From assembly GCA_003024985.2 (NCBI GenBank), contig PXIH01S0031468.1: a stretch of DNA of 12,927 nucleotides; one strand, 5' to 3'. The notes beneath the pieces are model-generated. The model worked only from the letters and a program-made list of their open reading frames with translations. It made no database searches and was not told the DNA's origin. Positions 1 to 8,294 of the stretch are shown here, piece after piece. Source of the stretch: Euperipatoides rowelli. Lineage: Eukaryota > Onychophora > Udeonychophora > Euonychophora > Peripatopsidae. Numbering within the stretch: position 1 is the stretch's first letter; each line of letters starts with the position of its first letter. A program made the position numbers and the translations under genes.

Positions 1-867
1 GCGTACGTAAAGTAAGGCAATCTGTAAAAAATAAATAAAGGATTAATAAAAATTAATTAAATAAGCCATTTCAATATCTAGCCTACACACATACAAACAA
101 GCGTTTACTTTAGCATATCATTGTATTTATTTGCTTAAACATTAGAATTCACAACTTCCTTTCCCAAAAAAAATTATACTTTAAACCCTTTACAAACAAT
201 GTATAAAATTACTAAGATTACTAAAGGTTACAAAAAAAGTGGCCAGAAAAAAACGCGAAGTGATGGAAAAACAGAGGGGTAGAGTGGGAGGGAGTAACCA
301 AGGGGATTGGGCAAAAACAGGAGATAAAATTCAAAGTTCTTAATGGATAAAGTCTATTTCCAAGGGTTACTTAAGGCTGGGGTGGAATAAATTTAAGAAA
401 TTGTTGAACAGGAAACTGTCTATAACTAAAATTCTGGAGTCGGAATTTGGAACGCTGAACTACGATGTTAAAACTAAGATATATGGTTAAAGCTACTATA
501 AAATTGTAATATTACTTCTGTTATGAAATTTAAACATGGATAAAAACTNACTACGATGTTAAAACTAAGATATATGGTTAAAGCTACTATAAAATTGTAA
601 TATTACTTCTGTTATGAAATTTAAACATGGATAAAAACTGGAGCTGGTATTGAAGAAGAGGAACTTGTGCTGAGTTTACTACTTGGCTGGAGATGCATCG
701 GTGGATGCCCACTAACGCTTCGGTTTTCCCATATCTTCACGATCTTCTTAAAATTGGTAAATTCTGGAATAGGGAGTTTAGAACCGAAGATCTTGGTGTT
801 TTTTTGCCTCGAATCTCGCTCTGTAACACTTTTTATATGGGTTAGTTGCCAGAGGTGATTGGTCTCC
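1..867 (-). repeat. 3' LTR of the Gypsy-type element (partial)
   Basis: This segment aligns with about 5815-6608. Shared stretches include CAATATCTAGCCTACACACA (79-98 and 5885-5904), the block ending GTATTTATTTGCTTA, and AGTTGCCAGAGGTGATT near 844-860 (AGTTGCTAGAGGTGATT on the right). The similarity stops at GGTCTCC (861-867), and the right copy ends in GGTCTCCACA. The left copy lacks about 26 bp present at 6572-6598. If the right LTR starts near 5001, as inferred from the primer-binding site, this LTR should continue roughly 0.8 kb beyond the left window edge. Positions 459-639 hold an extra 91 bp not present in the other LTR. Confidence 0.85.
459..639. repeat. Exact 90-bp tandem duplication around a single N
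   Basis: Positions 459-548 and 550-639 are identical as far as I can read, both starting ACTACGATGTT and ending GATAAAAACT. They are separated only by the ambiguous base at 549. The other LTR has a single copy of the corresponding region (near 6256). An exact repeat flanking one N, inside an otherwise strongly diverged LTR, looks like two overlapping contig ends joined without merging. Confidence 0.95.
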
Positions 868-2330
868 TACCGATTTCTAATGCGCAAGCCGTTGTTGTCT
901 CACCTTCTACGTGACTCCGCGAGAGCATATAAGAAAAGCTATTTTGTTTGCCAGGGATGTATTCATAATGTATATCATTTTGTTGTAAATTTATCATCCA
1001 TCTGGCCACTCTAGCGTTCGTGTCCTTTAGTTCTACTATATACTGTATGTCAATGGCTTGTGGTCAGTTAGTAATATTATTTTGTAACCATAAGGCATAT
1101 GCTTGAATTGTTCTATAGCAAACACGATGGCTAATGTTTCTCGCTCGATCACTGCATAATTTCTTTCGGCTTTGTTCAGCCTACAACTGGCATATGCTAT
1201 GGGTTGAAATTCTCCCTTTGCGTTCTGTTGTTCGAGTACTGCCCCTAAAGAGGTAAGGGAGGCGTCTGTTTTGATCATGAATGATTTGTTATAGTTTGGG
1301 AAAGTGAGTAAGGGTGCTGTAATTAGTTTTTGTTTCAATGTTTGGAAGGCTACTTCAGCATTGTCATTCCACATAATGGCAGTATTTCTTTTCTTTAATA
1401 AGTCGTAAAGAGGGGCGACTATCTCAGCAAAATTGGTGATAAATTTCCTGTAAAAGTTTAGGCTACCGAGGAAGCTCCCCCATCCTTTTACAGTTGTAGG
1501 GCATGCTAGTTTTTGAATCGCGTCTACACTCTTTTCCACAGGTCTACATCCGTTTTTATCGACCATGTGTCCTAAATACTTTATTGATTCCCTAAATAGA
1601 TGACATTTTGAGGGTTTGACTCCTAAATTAACTTTCTCTAATGCTGCAAGCACTTTCTCTAATGTTTCTAAGTGTTCCTCAATGTTGGCGAATGTATAAC
1701 AATATTGTCTAAGTAAGCAAAAACGTAGCCTTTTAATATGTCATGGTGTAAACATTCTATCATTATCTTCTGAAAGATGGCTGCTGATGTTAGACAACCT
1801 TGACAATGGCGAGTAAATGTATATTTAGTGAATTGTACTGAAAAGGCAAACTTTTTCTGGGCTTCTTCTGTTAATTTGACATTAAAGTACCCATTATTTA
1901 AGTCTAAGCTACTAAAGATGCGTGTGCCACCTAGGTTCTAAAAAATATCTCCAATGCACATATTCGGATATTGTTCGTTCACTATTTGCTTGTTTATCTT
2001 TCGTAAGTCTAAACTGCTTCTTTTGAGTCCTTCTTAGGTAGGACCAGCACAGGGAAATTGGATGGGCTATGCACCTTTTTTTTTGTAATATGCGCTTTTT
2101 CTAGCTTATCTAGCTGCAATCTTAATGGTTCATATAGGCTGTGAGGGATTCTGTACTGCCGTTGGTAAATTGGTATGTCTGTTTTGAATTTTTGTTCGTA
2201 AGGTGGTACGTTATCTCCAGTCCGATTAGCCCAGTATTTTTTGGTGTTTGTCAAGTATGTTTTCTAGTTTATGTCTGTGTATATCGCTTAAGGCTAATTC
2301 CTTCATTTTAAAGAGTCCATGTAGTTATTT
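868..2330 (-). pseudogene. pol remnant: reverse transcriptase and RNase H, integrase missing
   Basis: Read on the minus strand, the remnant starts in the RT amino-terminal linker (HKLENILDKHQKIL, near 2230-2290). The RT fingers follow (IPHSLYEPLRLQLDKLEKAH, near 2090-2150), then the active-site loop at 1704-1715. The RT-RNase H connection is intact in one frame at 1036-1653. In that 205-residue stretch FLGSLNFYRKFI is at residues 61-72, KTDAS at 128-132, ERETLA at 170-175 and TDHKPL at 196-201, so acidic residues expected of the RNase H site are visible. The RNase H tail continues in another frame (RVARWM near 1000-1018, PGKQN at 941-955, LSR near 921-929). Frames change near 2230, 2010, 1690 and 1050, and a stop interrupts RT near 1938. 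The active-site motif reads YLDN rather than the usual YxDD. After LSR only about 50 bp of coding trace remains before the LTR, so integrase is gone. Confidence 0.92.
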
Positions 2331-2520
2331 ATTTAACACTTGTTTGATCGCCATCTTCTTTGTTTTCAAGCATCATGGTTCCGTAGCAGAATTTTTTCTG
2401 TCCTGTGATTGGCTGTTTTGAATATCACGTGACTTATTTTTCTTAAACTGGAGCTTCACTGTACAATGCTCGCAGTCTATTACGGCATTATACATGGCAC
2501 ATGTCGAATCTTAGAATCAT

Positions 2521-2979
2521 CTAGAAAATGACTCTCTGCTGCAATCTCACCACACATACCGGTTGTAACATGTTTCTATCCACTACTTTGATATTTATTA
2601 ATGTTTTGAGTCCGTGCATCGTCTTTTCAGACACTGGTAACTTAATAGAGACCGCCATTGTTTCAGTATTCAGTTGATCGGGCTGAACGCAACTCTCATC
2701 TATGAGTCAATTTTCAGCACCAGTATCTAAAAGTGCATATATTTTTTCCCCAAACACTCCAACTATTAATATTGGCTTATCATCATACATATCAGAGAAA
2801 TTTAAGGTCAAATTGATCTTCGTTCGCCTGTAATTACGTTTTTGCTTACTGTTCATCATTTTGTTCTTACTATGCCTACTAAATGCACCCTCCGCCATTT
2901 TGTTTATCTTATGTGGCTTCGCGAATTCAACCTCCACCATTTTATTTTGCTGTGGAGTACTTTGCAGTACGTTGACCAA
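2521..2979 (-). pseudogene. Retropepsin (aspartic protease) remnant of the Gypsy-type element
   Basis: The minus-strand frame from 2979 downward carries the retroviral-type protease signature KPILIVGVFGEKIYALLDTG, with the catalytic DTG near 2715-2725, followed by an in-frame stop at 2704. The frame resumes past this stop with protease-like sequence (AVSIKLPVSEKTMHGLKTL and so on) and ends at a stop near 2525. In the family this dimeric aspartic protease cleaves the Gag-Pol polyprotein. It sits between the gag knuckle and RT, the usual Ty3/Gypsy place. It is not functional here because of the stop straight after the catalytic segment and because the upstream frame differs. Confidence 0.82.
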
Positions 2980-3345
2980 GGTGTTATAAACAAATCACGT
3001 TGGATTTCTCTCCTTGCATTTTTTTCTACTGAATTTTCGTGCTTTAATATTTCCCATAAGTTGGAAGATATAAGTTCTGGTGGATGTTTCGCTAATGGAG
3101 GTGGGTTTATTACTTTTTTTGTCTTGTTAGTTTGTACGGTAGTATCACATCTTATCTTTTTTGACTTCGATTTGTTATTTTTATTTTTGTTAGTTGTTTT
3201 CCTGCCTTGGTTTATTTTGGGAGGCTTTCGCATAGTATTTTCAACGTTTCTGAGTTAATTATCAATAATGGGGCCGATTTGCCTATCGATATGTTTGGGT
3301 ACCCCTACATTCACGGATCCGACGAATGTAGGGTACTTTAGTTCA
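2904..3345 (-). pseudogene. Basic gag-protease linker of the Gypsy-type element
   Basis: This single minus-strand frame links the end of gag to the protease. From about 3345 to 3233 it reads ELKYPTFVGSVNVGVP then HIDRQIGPIIDN and meets a TAA near 3258-3260. From 3233 to 2904 it is open for 109 codons, starting MRKPPKINQGRKTTNKNKNN and very rich in Lys and Asn. The protease continues from 2979 in a different frame, so a frameshift lies near 2950-2980. The lysine-rich composition fits a nucleic-acid-binding spacer, but I recognise no named domain. The long plus-strand frame over the same interval is a shadow of this region. Confidence 0.6.
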
Positions 3346-4624
3346 ACGGCCTAACGTTATTATTGCTATTAGGACCAGAGCTTCCGACCTTTGCCTTTTT
3401 ATAGAATTCTTTTTCTAGGTGACCGCTGAACTTACAAAAATTACAAAACAGGGCCCTTCTATTTGTTTCCCTATCCTACCTTTCCTTGTTTTGTTTTGTT
3501 AGCTCAGTAATGGCTAATATTAACTTCTGTAATTGTTCTTTTATGGTTGGCTCACTGATACTGCACTGACTAGCTTGTTTTTCTCTCCTAGTAATTTAAA
3601 TTTTAGCACAATGTCCTCTATGCTTTCTTTTAGGGAGATGTTACCCCTCCTAATCAACTCGACTGCTAAATTTGGCAATAGTCCCGCTCTCTAACGTTCG
3701 TTTAACATTTTATTGTACTCAACTAGAGAGCTACCTGGGGGGGGGGCATAAGGGCTCGTCCAGCCCCAAGAGCCTACCACACTTTCATCTACTCCTTGTT
3801 TGCACGCATTAAATAGTTTTCTTGTTTGGCTTTTATCTAGCAGCAGTGAAAAAATTTTCCTTAGGTCCTGCATTTTTCTTCTAAGGTAATAAAATTCTGA
3901 CTACCTAATCCAGCCACATATATGGCTTTAGCCTTACCTGTAATTCTTGTCTCTAAAATTGACCTAGCTTTAGCCTTTGGCCATTTGTATTGCTCGTTTA
4001 GGGCCCTGAATTCAGTTATGTATCGTTAGATACCGAACATGTCACCATTCAATATTTGGAAGGTGGCGAGTTCCGTGGATACATCGTAACCTGCCTGTGC
4101 GGCCCAGGCTTCTGGCATTTCCAATACTACATTTCTAGGAGCCAGGTTATGATTATAGCTGCAGCAATTGTCTCTTTCTCGTTCTAAACTGTTTTTGTTA
4201 ATGGATGGGTCTCCTACATTTAAGATAGGGCTCGGATAGTCGTGAGGGTTCATAGGGCTTAAACTATCACCATACGTTAGCGCTTGTTTTGGGTTAGGAG
4301 CATGCACAGTTACGTTTGTTGACGCTAAGGGGGTTGATTCTTTCAGCAGCTCTGAATCCACGAATTTAGCATTTAAAAGATTTACTACTTCCTTTAATTT
4401 GTTTATTTGCCCATCCTGGCCTGCTAATTCAACCCTTAATCTCTGTATTTGTCTATCTCTTTTATCGATTTCGGCCTGGAAATCTCTTTCGTCATCTGGT
4501 TTAGCTGCCTCGGTCACCGCAACATCCGGGTTCTTTGCAGATTCAAGAGTCCCAACTGTCCATCTGGAGATTTAAATTGAACTTCACTATCGTCTTTTGG
4601 AGATGACATAACATCAGATTGCAT
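3341..4624 (-). pseudogene. gag remnant with damaged CCHC zinc knuckle
   Basis: Gag probably starts at the ATG at 4624 (MQSDVMSSPKDD...), the first ATG after the candidate primer-binding site. A frameshift near 4540 joins it to an open stretch at 4026-4517 with a charged, coiled-coil-like segment (RDRQIQRLRVELAGQDGQIN). After an in-frame TAA at 4026 the capsid-like part continues (ITEFRALNEQYKWPKAKARS) and shifts frame near 3875 into 3691-3873. A stop lies near 3691 and a further frameshift near 3570. The nucleocapsid knuckle at 3404-3445 reads C-NF-C-KFSG-H-LEKE-F: the final Cys of CX2CX4HX4C is Phe. Gag would form the virus-like particle and bind element RNA. With at least five breaks this copy makes no full Gag. 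The capsid assignment rests on position in the element, not on a recognised motif. Confidence 0.8.
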
Positions 4625-4982
4625 TTTCAAAAAATTGAATTTCAGACAAATAAAATACAAAACCTTTCTATTCTATTTATATGAAATCCTTGCTCAAAAT
4701 TGAAAAAAATATAATGTACTCTAAATGTTTCAAAAATCAGAATGCCTGTGTGTGTGCGAAGCGTCCATACTGAAATGAGCTTATTCGTTTCTGTGGACCT
4801 AGGCCCTACATTAAAAGAACATAAACATGGCGTCTATAAAAATTTAATGTAACGTAGACTAAAACTATTAATATTTACGTGGATGCCACTTCAGAATATT
4901 TCTTTGAAGAATTTATATAATAAATCTGACTTAATAAAGTTAAAAAAAATTAATTTGAATCAGAAGATGATTTAAAATAGCT
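4625..4982 (-). other. 5' leader of the Gypsy-type element
   Basis: No coding trace is seen between the putative gag start and the candidate primer-binding site. The stretch contains a short inverted repeat (TACATTAAA at 4807-4815 against TTTAATGTA at 4843-4851) that could fold in element RNA. A packaging role would be pure inference. The rest is AT-rich unique sequence. Confidence 0.45.
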
Positions 4983-5000
4983 ATCCTGTCGTGCTAGCCA
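4983..5000 (-). promoter_or_regulatory. Candidate tRNA primer-binding site
   Basis: On the minus strand the site begins TGG and contains CGACAGGA. On the plus strand it therefore looks like a tRNA 3' end (TCCTGTCGTGCTAGCCA, ending CCA at 5000). From memory of metazoan tRNAs it most resembles the 3' end of a tRNA-Arg, with a few mismatches. It lies upstream of gag and marks the likely inner boundary of the 5' LTR. About 13 bp separate CCA from a TG at 5014, so the LTR edge is uncertain within 5001-5014. Confidence 0.5.
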
Positions 5001-6608
5001 AATTTTAGCTCCTATGTCCGATACAAAAAAAAAGCCTCGCCGGGCTGATTATAGTCCTCCTCATAAGGCTTCCCTCCCCCTACTTGTCATAGTTTCGTTA
5101 AAAATCTAATTTGCACCTCGGTTCAGTTCATTCTCGGGTTAGCGTGATTGAACTTACTGAGGTGGGAGGCCTGCTTTAACTTATGCCACTCGCAAGACCG
5201 TATACAAATATTATTTCTAAAAATTGTATATTATCTATAATTAGGCAAGTCGTTTAAGCCTGGCGGTCACATTTATTGCTTTAATAGAGGGCAGTCCTGC
5301 TTCCGCAAACCGCCTTTGGATATTAGCTATAAATGCAACCCTGACTTGGAAATGTCTCTAATATCTCCCCAACATTCGTGTAGGTGACATTGCGCAAGCA
5401 AGGCACTAACGAGCCCATACGAGATGCTATTACAGATCAAGGAGACATATTCCGGGGATAATTACCGGACAAATGCCATAGTTTTATCACTGGTCTCTGA
5501 TTACACTTACAGTATACAAATGCCCAAATTAGAATAACTAATTGTATCACATTCATATGCAAGTTTAAGCAAATAGAGGCTACCCAAAAATATAACAATT
5601 AAACTTGGTCAGTTTGTGGCAAGTTTAATTGAATCTTTTATCGGGTCTAGGACCCGGCACAAACTAACGAAAATTAAATAGGAAAACTAGCTAAACCCTA
5701 ACTTAAATAAAAATTCAGCCAGGGCCAGCAAATTAGGAAGCTCAAGAGGAGAAAGGGGTAACCAACCCTTTATTATCCCTGCCCCGATAGAACGGATAGG
5801 TACCACCCCTATCTCACGTACATAAGAAAAAAACATCTGTAAAATAAAAATTAATTAAATAAAAATAGATTAAATAAGTCAATTCAATATCTAGCCTACA
5901 CACACACAAACATTCATCTGCTTTAGCAAATCATAGTATTTATTTGCTTATAACAAACATCAACAAAAGATCCCTTCCCCATTATATAAAATTACAGTTA
6001 TATTAGAAAAACCCTAACAAATATTAAATAAAATTAATGCGCCTGGTCAGAAAACGTCGCAAAGGAATAGAATGACAGAGAGATAGATAAAAGGGGTAAG
6101 ACCTGGGGAAAATTTAAAAAAAAATTAAATTCACAGTTCTTAATTAACAAAGTCTGTTAGGGCTATCTGGGGGTGAAATTGGTATGGGATGGGGGTATTC
6201 AACACTGGTAACAGTCTCTAATCGGCACTCGGGAACTGAAGGATGAACGCTGTAAAACTACGATGATGGGAATCTACTGTATTTAAAGCTATTGATTAAT
6301 GAAAATTATTGGTTTCGCAGTGAATAACTATTGTAGACTGAAGACTACTGTGACTGCTGTGTAAGAAGAGGAGATTTGCTGTGGATTCACTGGACCCTAG
6401 ACTGGTCATCAGCGGTTGCTAACGGCGTCTTTCTGTCGTTCTATTTCTTCATGATCTTCTAAAACTGTATTAGAATTTAGAACAGAAATTTTAAACACGA
6501 AGATCTGGATGTTTTCTGCCTCGATTAAGGCTCTGCACTTGCTTTTATACCTCATTAGTTGCTAGAGGTGATTTTCCAATGTTGAATTGCTTCTGATAGG
6601 TCTCCACA
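5001..6608 (-). repeat. 5' LTR of the Gypsy-type element (inner half inferred)
   Basis: The part 5815-6608 is directly supported by alignment with 1-867. The outer end at GGTCTCCACA (6599-6608) would give a minus-strand start of TGTGGAGACC, a normal TG terminus. The inner end is inferred from the primer-binding site at 4983-5000; a TG at 5014 would give a TGT...ACA LTR of about 1.6 kb. The interval 5001-5814 has no coding trace, consistent with LTR sequence, but its partner copy lies beyond the window edge and cannot be compared. Confidence 0.65.
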
Positions 6609-6682
6609 TTGGCAACTCATATTATTCAGATGAGGATGACATCAAGATAAAAGAGCGTCCCCAAATGAGAAGAGCAGTAGGC
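6572..6682 (+). other. Short open stretch just outside the LTR, possible exon or chance
   Basis: One plus-strand frame is open from 6572 to the TAA after 6682. Its end is charged and gene-like (YYSDEDDIKIKERPQMRR). It overlaps the last 37 bp of the LTR and has no convincing splice donor (only CA-GTAGGC). I do not recognise the peptide. It may be a fragment of a host exon interrupted by the element, or a chance frame. Confidence 0.15.
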
Positions 6683-6820
6683 TAATTAAGATTTCTTAAG
6701 TTTTCCTCTTCTAATATCTAAACTTGTTGCTATGGAAACGTAGCTTTAACTTTAGATTTTAAGATTTATTTAAGTAGCTTTAACTATGTTGATTAATATA
6801 AACTGTCAAAATGTGCAATA

Positions 6821-6845
6821 CTATCTCTTTCTTGTCTCTTTACAG
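6821..6845 (+). promoter_or_regulatory. Splice-acceptor-like site with polypyrimidine tract
   Basis: The sequence CTATCTCTTTCTTGTCTCTT followed by TACAG/G is a strong-looking 3' splice site on the plus strand, standing out from AT-rich surroundings. The following 55 bp can be read as SALLPPYMKKDNKKGGG and end in GGG/GTAGGT, a possible donor. That would make a very small internal exon at about 6846-6901. No other exon is recognised to support it. Confidence 0.25.
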
Positions 6846-6901
6846 GTTGCAGTGCTTTGCTTCCACCATACATGAAGAAGGACAACAAAAAAGGGGGAGG
6901 G

Positions 6902-7200
6902 GTAGGTTAGGCCCTCCTGAGAACCTGGAGAATGAAGAGAGCAAAAAAATTACAATAAACAAAAAAACAATTTAGAATATTTTGTTAATCTAGGAATAAA
7001 TCCAGAGGATTTATTCTGTGATTTACCAAACATTATATGGTAAATGACATAACTCTATCCTGAGGAAATAATTTCACAATCATTTAATTTAGGGTATACC
7101 TAGATACTTAAACTAATAACTGTTAGTTCCTGGAGTCTTTGCTCAGCAAGTTATTCAGTCCAATTACATAATTCGCCTAGTATATGATTGAAATATTTTT
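6902..7200. other. AT-rich stretch without recognisable gene
   Basis: I see no coding trace, structural RNA or clear repeat here. It ends in a T-run at about 7195-7207. Confidence 0.5.
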
Positions 7201-7209
7201 TTTTTTTGT

Positions 7210-7638
7210 AACATTGTTAAGGTTATTTATGTACCAGACTCTTAGAAGAAATTTGAGTCTCTTTCTTTTAATAACCTCTGTAATAGACAAAAAATTGATT
7301 CTATCCCAACTTTAATAAGATTTAGACATTTCTCATTTGTTGATTTCTGTAATATGCTCAAAAAATTTGAGCCTACTTCCAACAACATTGCACAAGAATT
7401 ACAAACCCATTGATCCAATTAAAATTTGTAAATTACAGTCAAAAAGGTAACAACCCAAATTAATCAGAAATAATTAGTAGAAAATAAAATTCATATAATT
7501 TCTGCCTATTGTAACCAAGGCAACAGTAAAGCTAAACCTTTTTGATTCGTGTATAACAATAGAACCCAAAAGAACTTAGCTGATTTTGCTAACTGTAACT
7601 TTCCTGTCGATTCCAAAATTGTTGAGTCTAAATCTTAA
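7210..7638 (+). pseudogene. Possible decayed plus-strand coding trace, unidentified
   Basis: A single plus-strand frame (first base of codon = 1 modulo 3) keeps protein-like sequence over about 143 codons but is broken by several stops. Readable pieces include KKFESLSFNNLCNRQKIDS, CNMLKKFEPTSNNIAQELQ (the 55-codon run from 7246 to 7410), HIISAYCNQGNSKAKPF and LADFANCNFPVDSKIVES. I do not recognise the family. It runs opposite to the surrounding minus-strand elements. In DNA this AT-rich, stops should be frequent, and the 55-codon run is only mildly unusual. It may therefore be an old gene or gag-like fragment, or chance. Confidence 0.25.
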
Positions 7639-7644
7639 CTTTGA

Positions 7645-7763
7645 CAACCCTCTACTAAACTTTAGAAAATATTCTATAGATGGAAACAACCTAGTAAAAT
7701 TTGGAAGATCTTCTAGAAATGAAAACAATCTAATAAAATCAAACAATCTTCTAAAAATGAAAA
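7645..7763. repeat. Tandem repeat with a unit of about 38-39 bp
   Basis: Units begin ATATTCTATAGATGGAAACA at 7669, ATCTTCTAGAAATGAAAACA at 7708 and ATCTTCTAAAAATGAAAA at 7746 (partial). A weaker partial unit precedes them at about 7645-7668. Unit spacings are 39 and 38 bp. The 67-codon plus-strand frame across the array (7586-7789) has Asn/Lys-rich repetitive content and looks like a by-product of the repeat rather than a gene. Confidence 0.7.
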
Positions 7764-7896
7764 GTTCTACTTTTCATTTTGAAACTTAACATTGTTTACA
7801 ATGTGGAGTTTCTAAACTCTCTTCTGACGCTAGAAAGAGCATTTTTTTTGTAACTCTTGGTTATACTATTTTGTTAGCTATCAAGGTTGTCTCGAT

Positions 7897-7920
7897 AAAA
7901 AAAAATATATATATTTTTTT
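7897..7920. repeat. A-run / TA / T-run palindrome
   Basis: A run of nine A is followed by alternating TA and then seven T, giving a near-perfect low-complexity palindrome (inner 22 bp, 7899-7920, self-complementary). No function is assigned. Confidence 0.85.
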
Positions 7921-8116
7921 AATTTCGAAGAGTAAATTAGCTGGGCAGAAATTAATCTCCCATTAAACTCAAACTGCTTTCTTCTTTATGTTTGTGTTAT
8001 GTTTTTAATTTAACTAGTATTAGTGGCCATTTGTATTTTTGCAAAAACTTTTTTTTTATATTGTTTACTTTAGTTTACCCGGGTAAAGCTATAGTTAATT
8101 CATTTGTTCCTCTTTC

Positions 8117-8242
8117 TTAGGAAGTACCTCTGTTTAATTTCAGGTTTTCCATATCGATAGGCAAATTTTTGGACACTTTATTTTTATTTAACTCGCTCAG
8201 AGTGTCTGAAAACTTTTGTTTTGCAGCTTCGATCTCAGCCAT
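8117..8242 (-). CDS. Small ORF of 41 codons, hypothetical
   Basis: ATG at 8242 to TAA at 8117-8119. The peptide starts MAEIEAAKQKFSDTLSELNK and is hydrophilic and helix-friendly, with richer codon composition than the surrounding AT-rich DNA. It begins 52 bp downstream of the R2 pseudogene stop on the same strand. It could be the first exon of an unseen gene (an AG/GTACTT donor-like site lies near its end), a fragment of a retroelement, or chance within the 3' flank of the R2 retrocopy, since AATAAA-like sequence lies inside it. I recognise no family. Confidence 0.3.
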   Translation of the reverse strand: MAEIEAAKQKFSDTLSELNKNKVSKNLPIDMENLKLNRGTS

Positions 8243-8294
8243 ATTTCATTATTGGTGAGTTTTATATATTTCATTAAAAAGTCATATTTAGAAA

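Larger units (their letters stand above)
1..6608 (-). mobile_element. Decayed Ty3/Gypsy-type LTR retrotransposon (left LTR cut by the window)
   Basis: Two alignable flanking repeats (about 1-867 and 5815-6608) enclose minus-strand remnants in the order gag, protease, reverse transcriptase, RNase H. That is the order of Ty3/Gypsy pol; copia-type elements would put integrase before RT. Visible signatures are a CX2CX4H knuckle, the protease LLDTGA motif, a gypsy-type RT start, the FLGSLNFYRKFI connection, RNase H KTDAS and TDHKPL, and a terminal PGKQN...LSR block. Integrase is missing. Frameshifts and in-frame stops occur in every domain, so the copy cannot be autonomous. The LTRs differ clearly (roughly 87% identical in the best stretch I compared by eye, worse elsewhere), which suggests an old insertion. 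The outer left end and its target-site duplication lie outside the window. The exact lineage within Ty3/Gypsy cannot be told by eye. Confidence 0.92.

Noticed and set aside
667-858. Plus-strand 63-codon open frame.
   Set aside because: It lies inside the LTR of a minus-strand element, has no recognisable domain and is not conserved in the other LTR.
2842-3258. Plus-strand 138-codon open frame with hydrophobic, membrane-like content.
   Set aside because: It is the reverse-strand shadow of the Lys/Asn-rich gag-protease linker; Lys and Asn codons read backwards give Phe, Leu and Ile.
2842-3258. Possible envelope gene for the Gypsy element.
   Set aside because: No envelope-like frame occurs on the element strand after pol. 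The only hydrophobic frame is the antisense shadow above.
3277-3293. A 17-bp sequence shared in inverted orientation with 8150-8166 (ATTTGCCTATCGATATG).
   Set aside because: The match does not extend on either side and the two places encode unrelated peptides. One such match in 13 kb of skewed composition may be chance.
3299-3336. A strong stem-loop (GTACCCCTACATTC against GAATGTAGGGTAC) next to an apparent gag stop at 3338-3340, like a recoding signal at a gag-pol junction.
   Set aside because: A neighbouring frame reads cleanly through the site (ELKYPTFVGSVNVGVP), so the stop is best explained by a one-base frameshift lesion and the inverted repeat lies within ordinary coding sequence.
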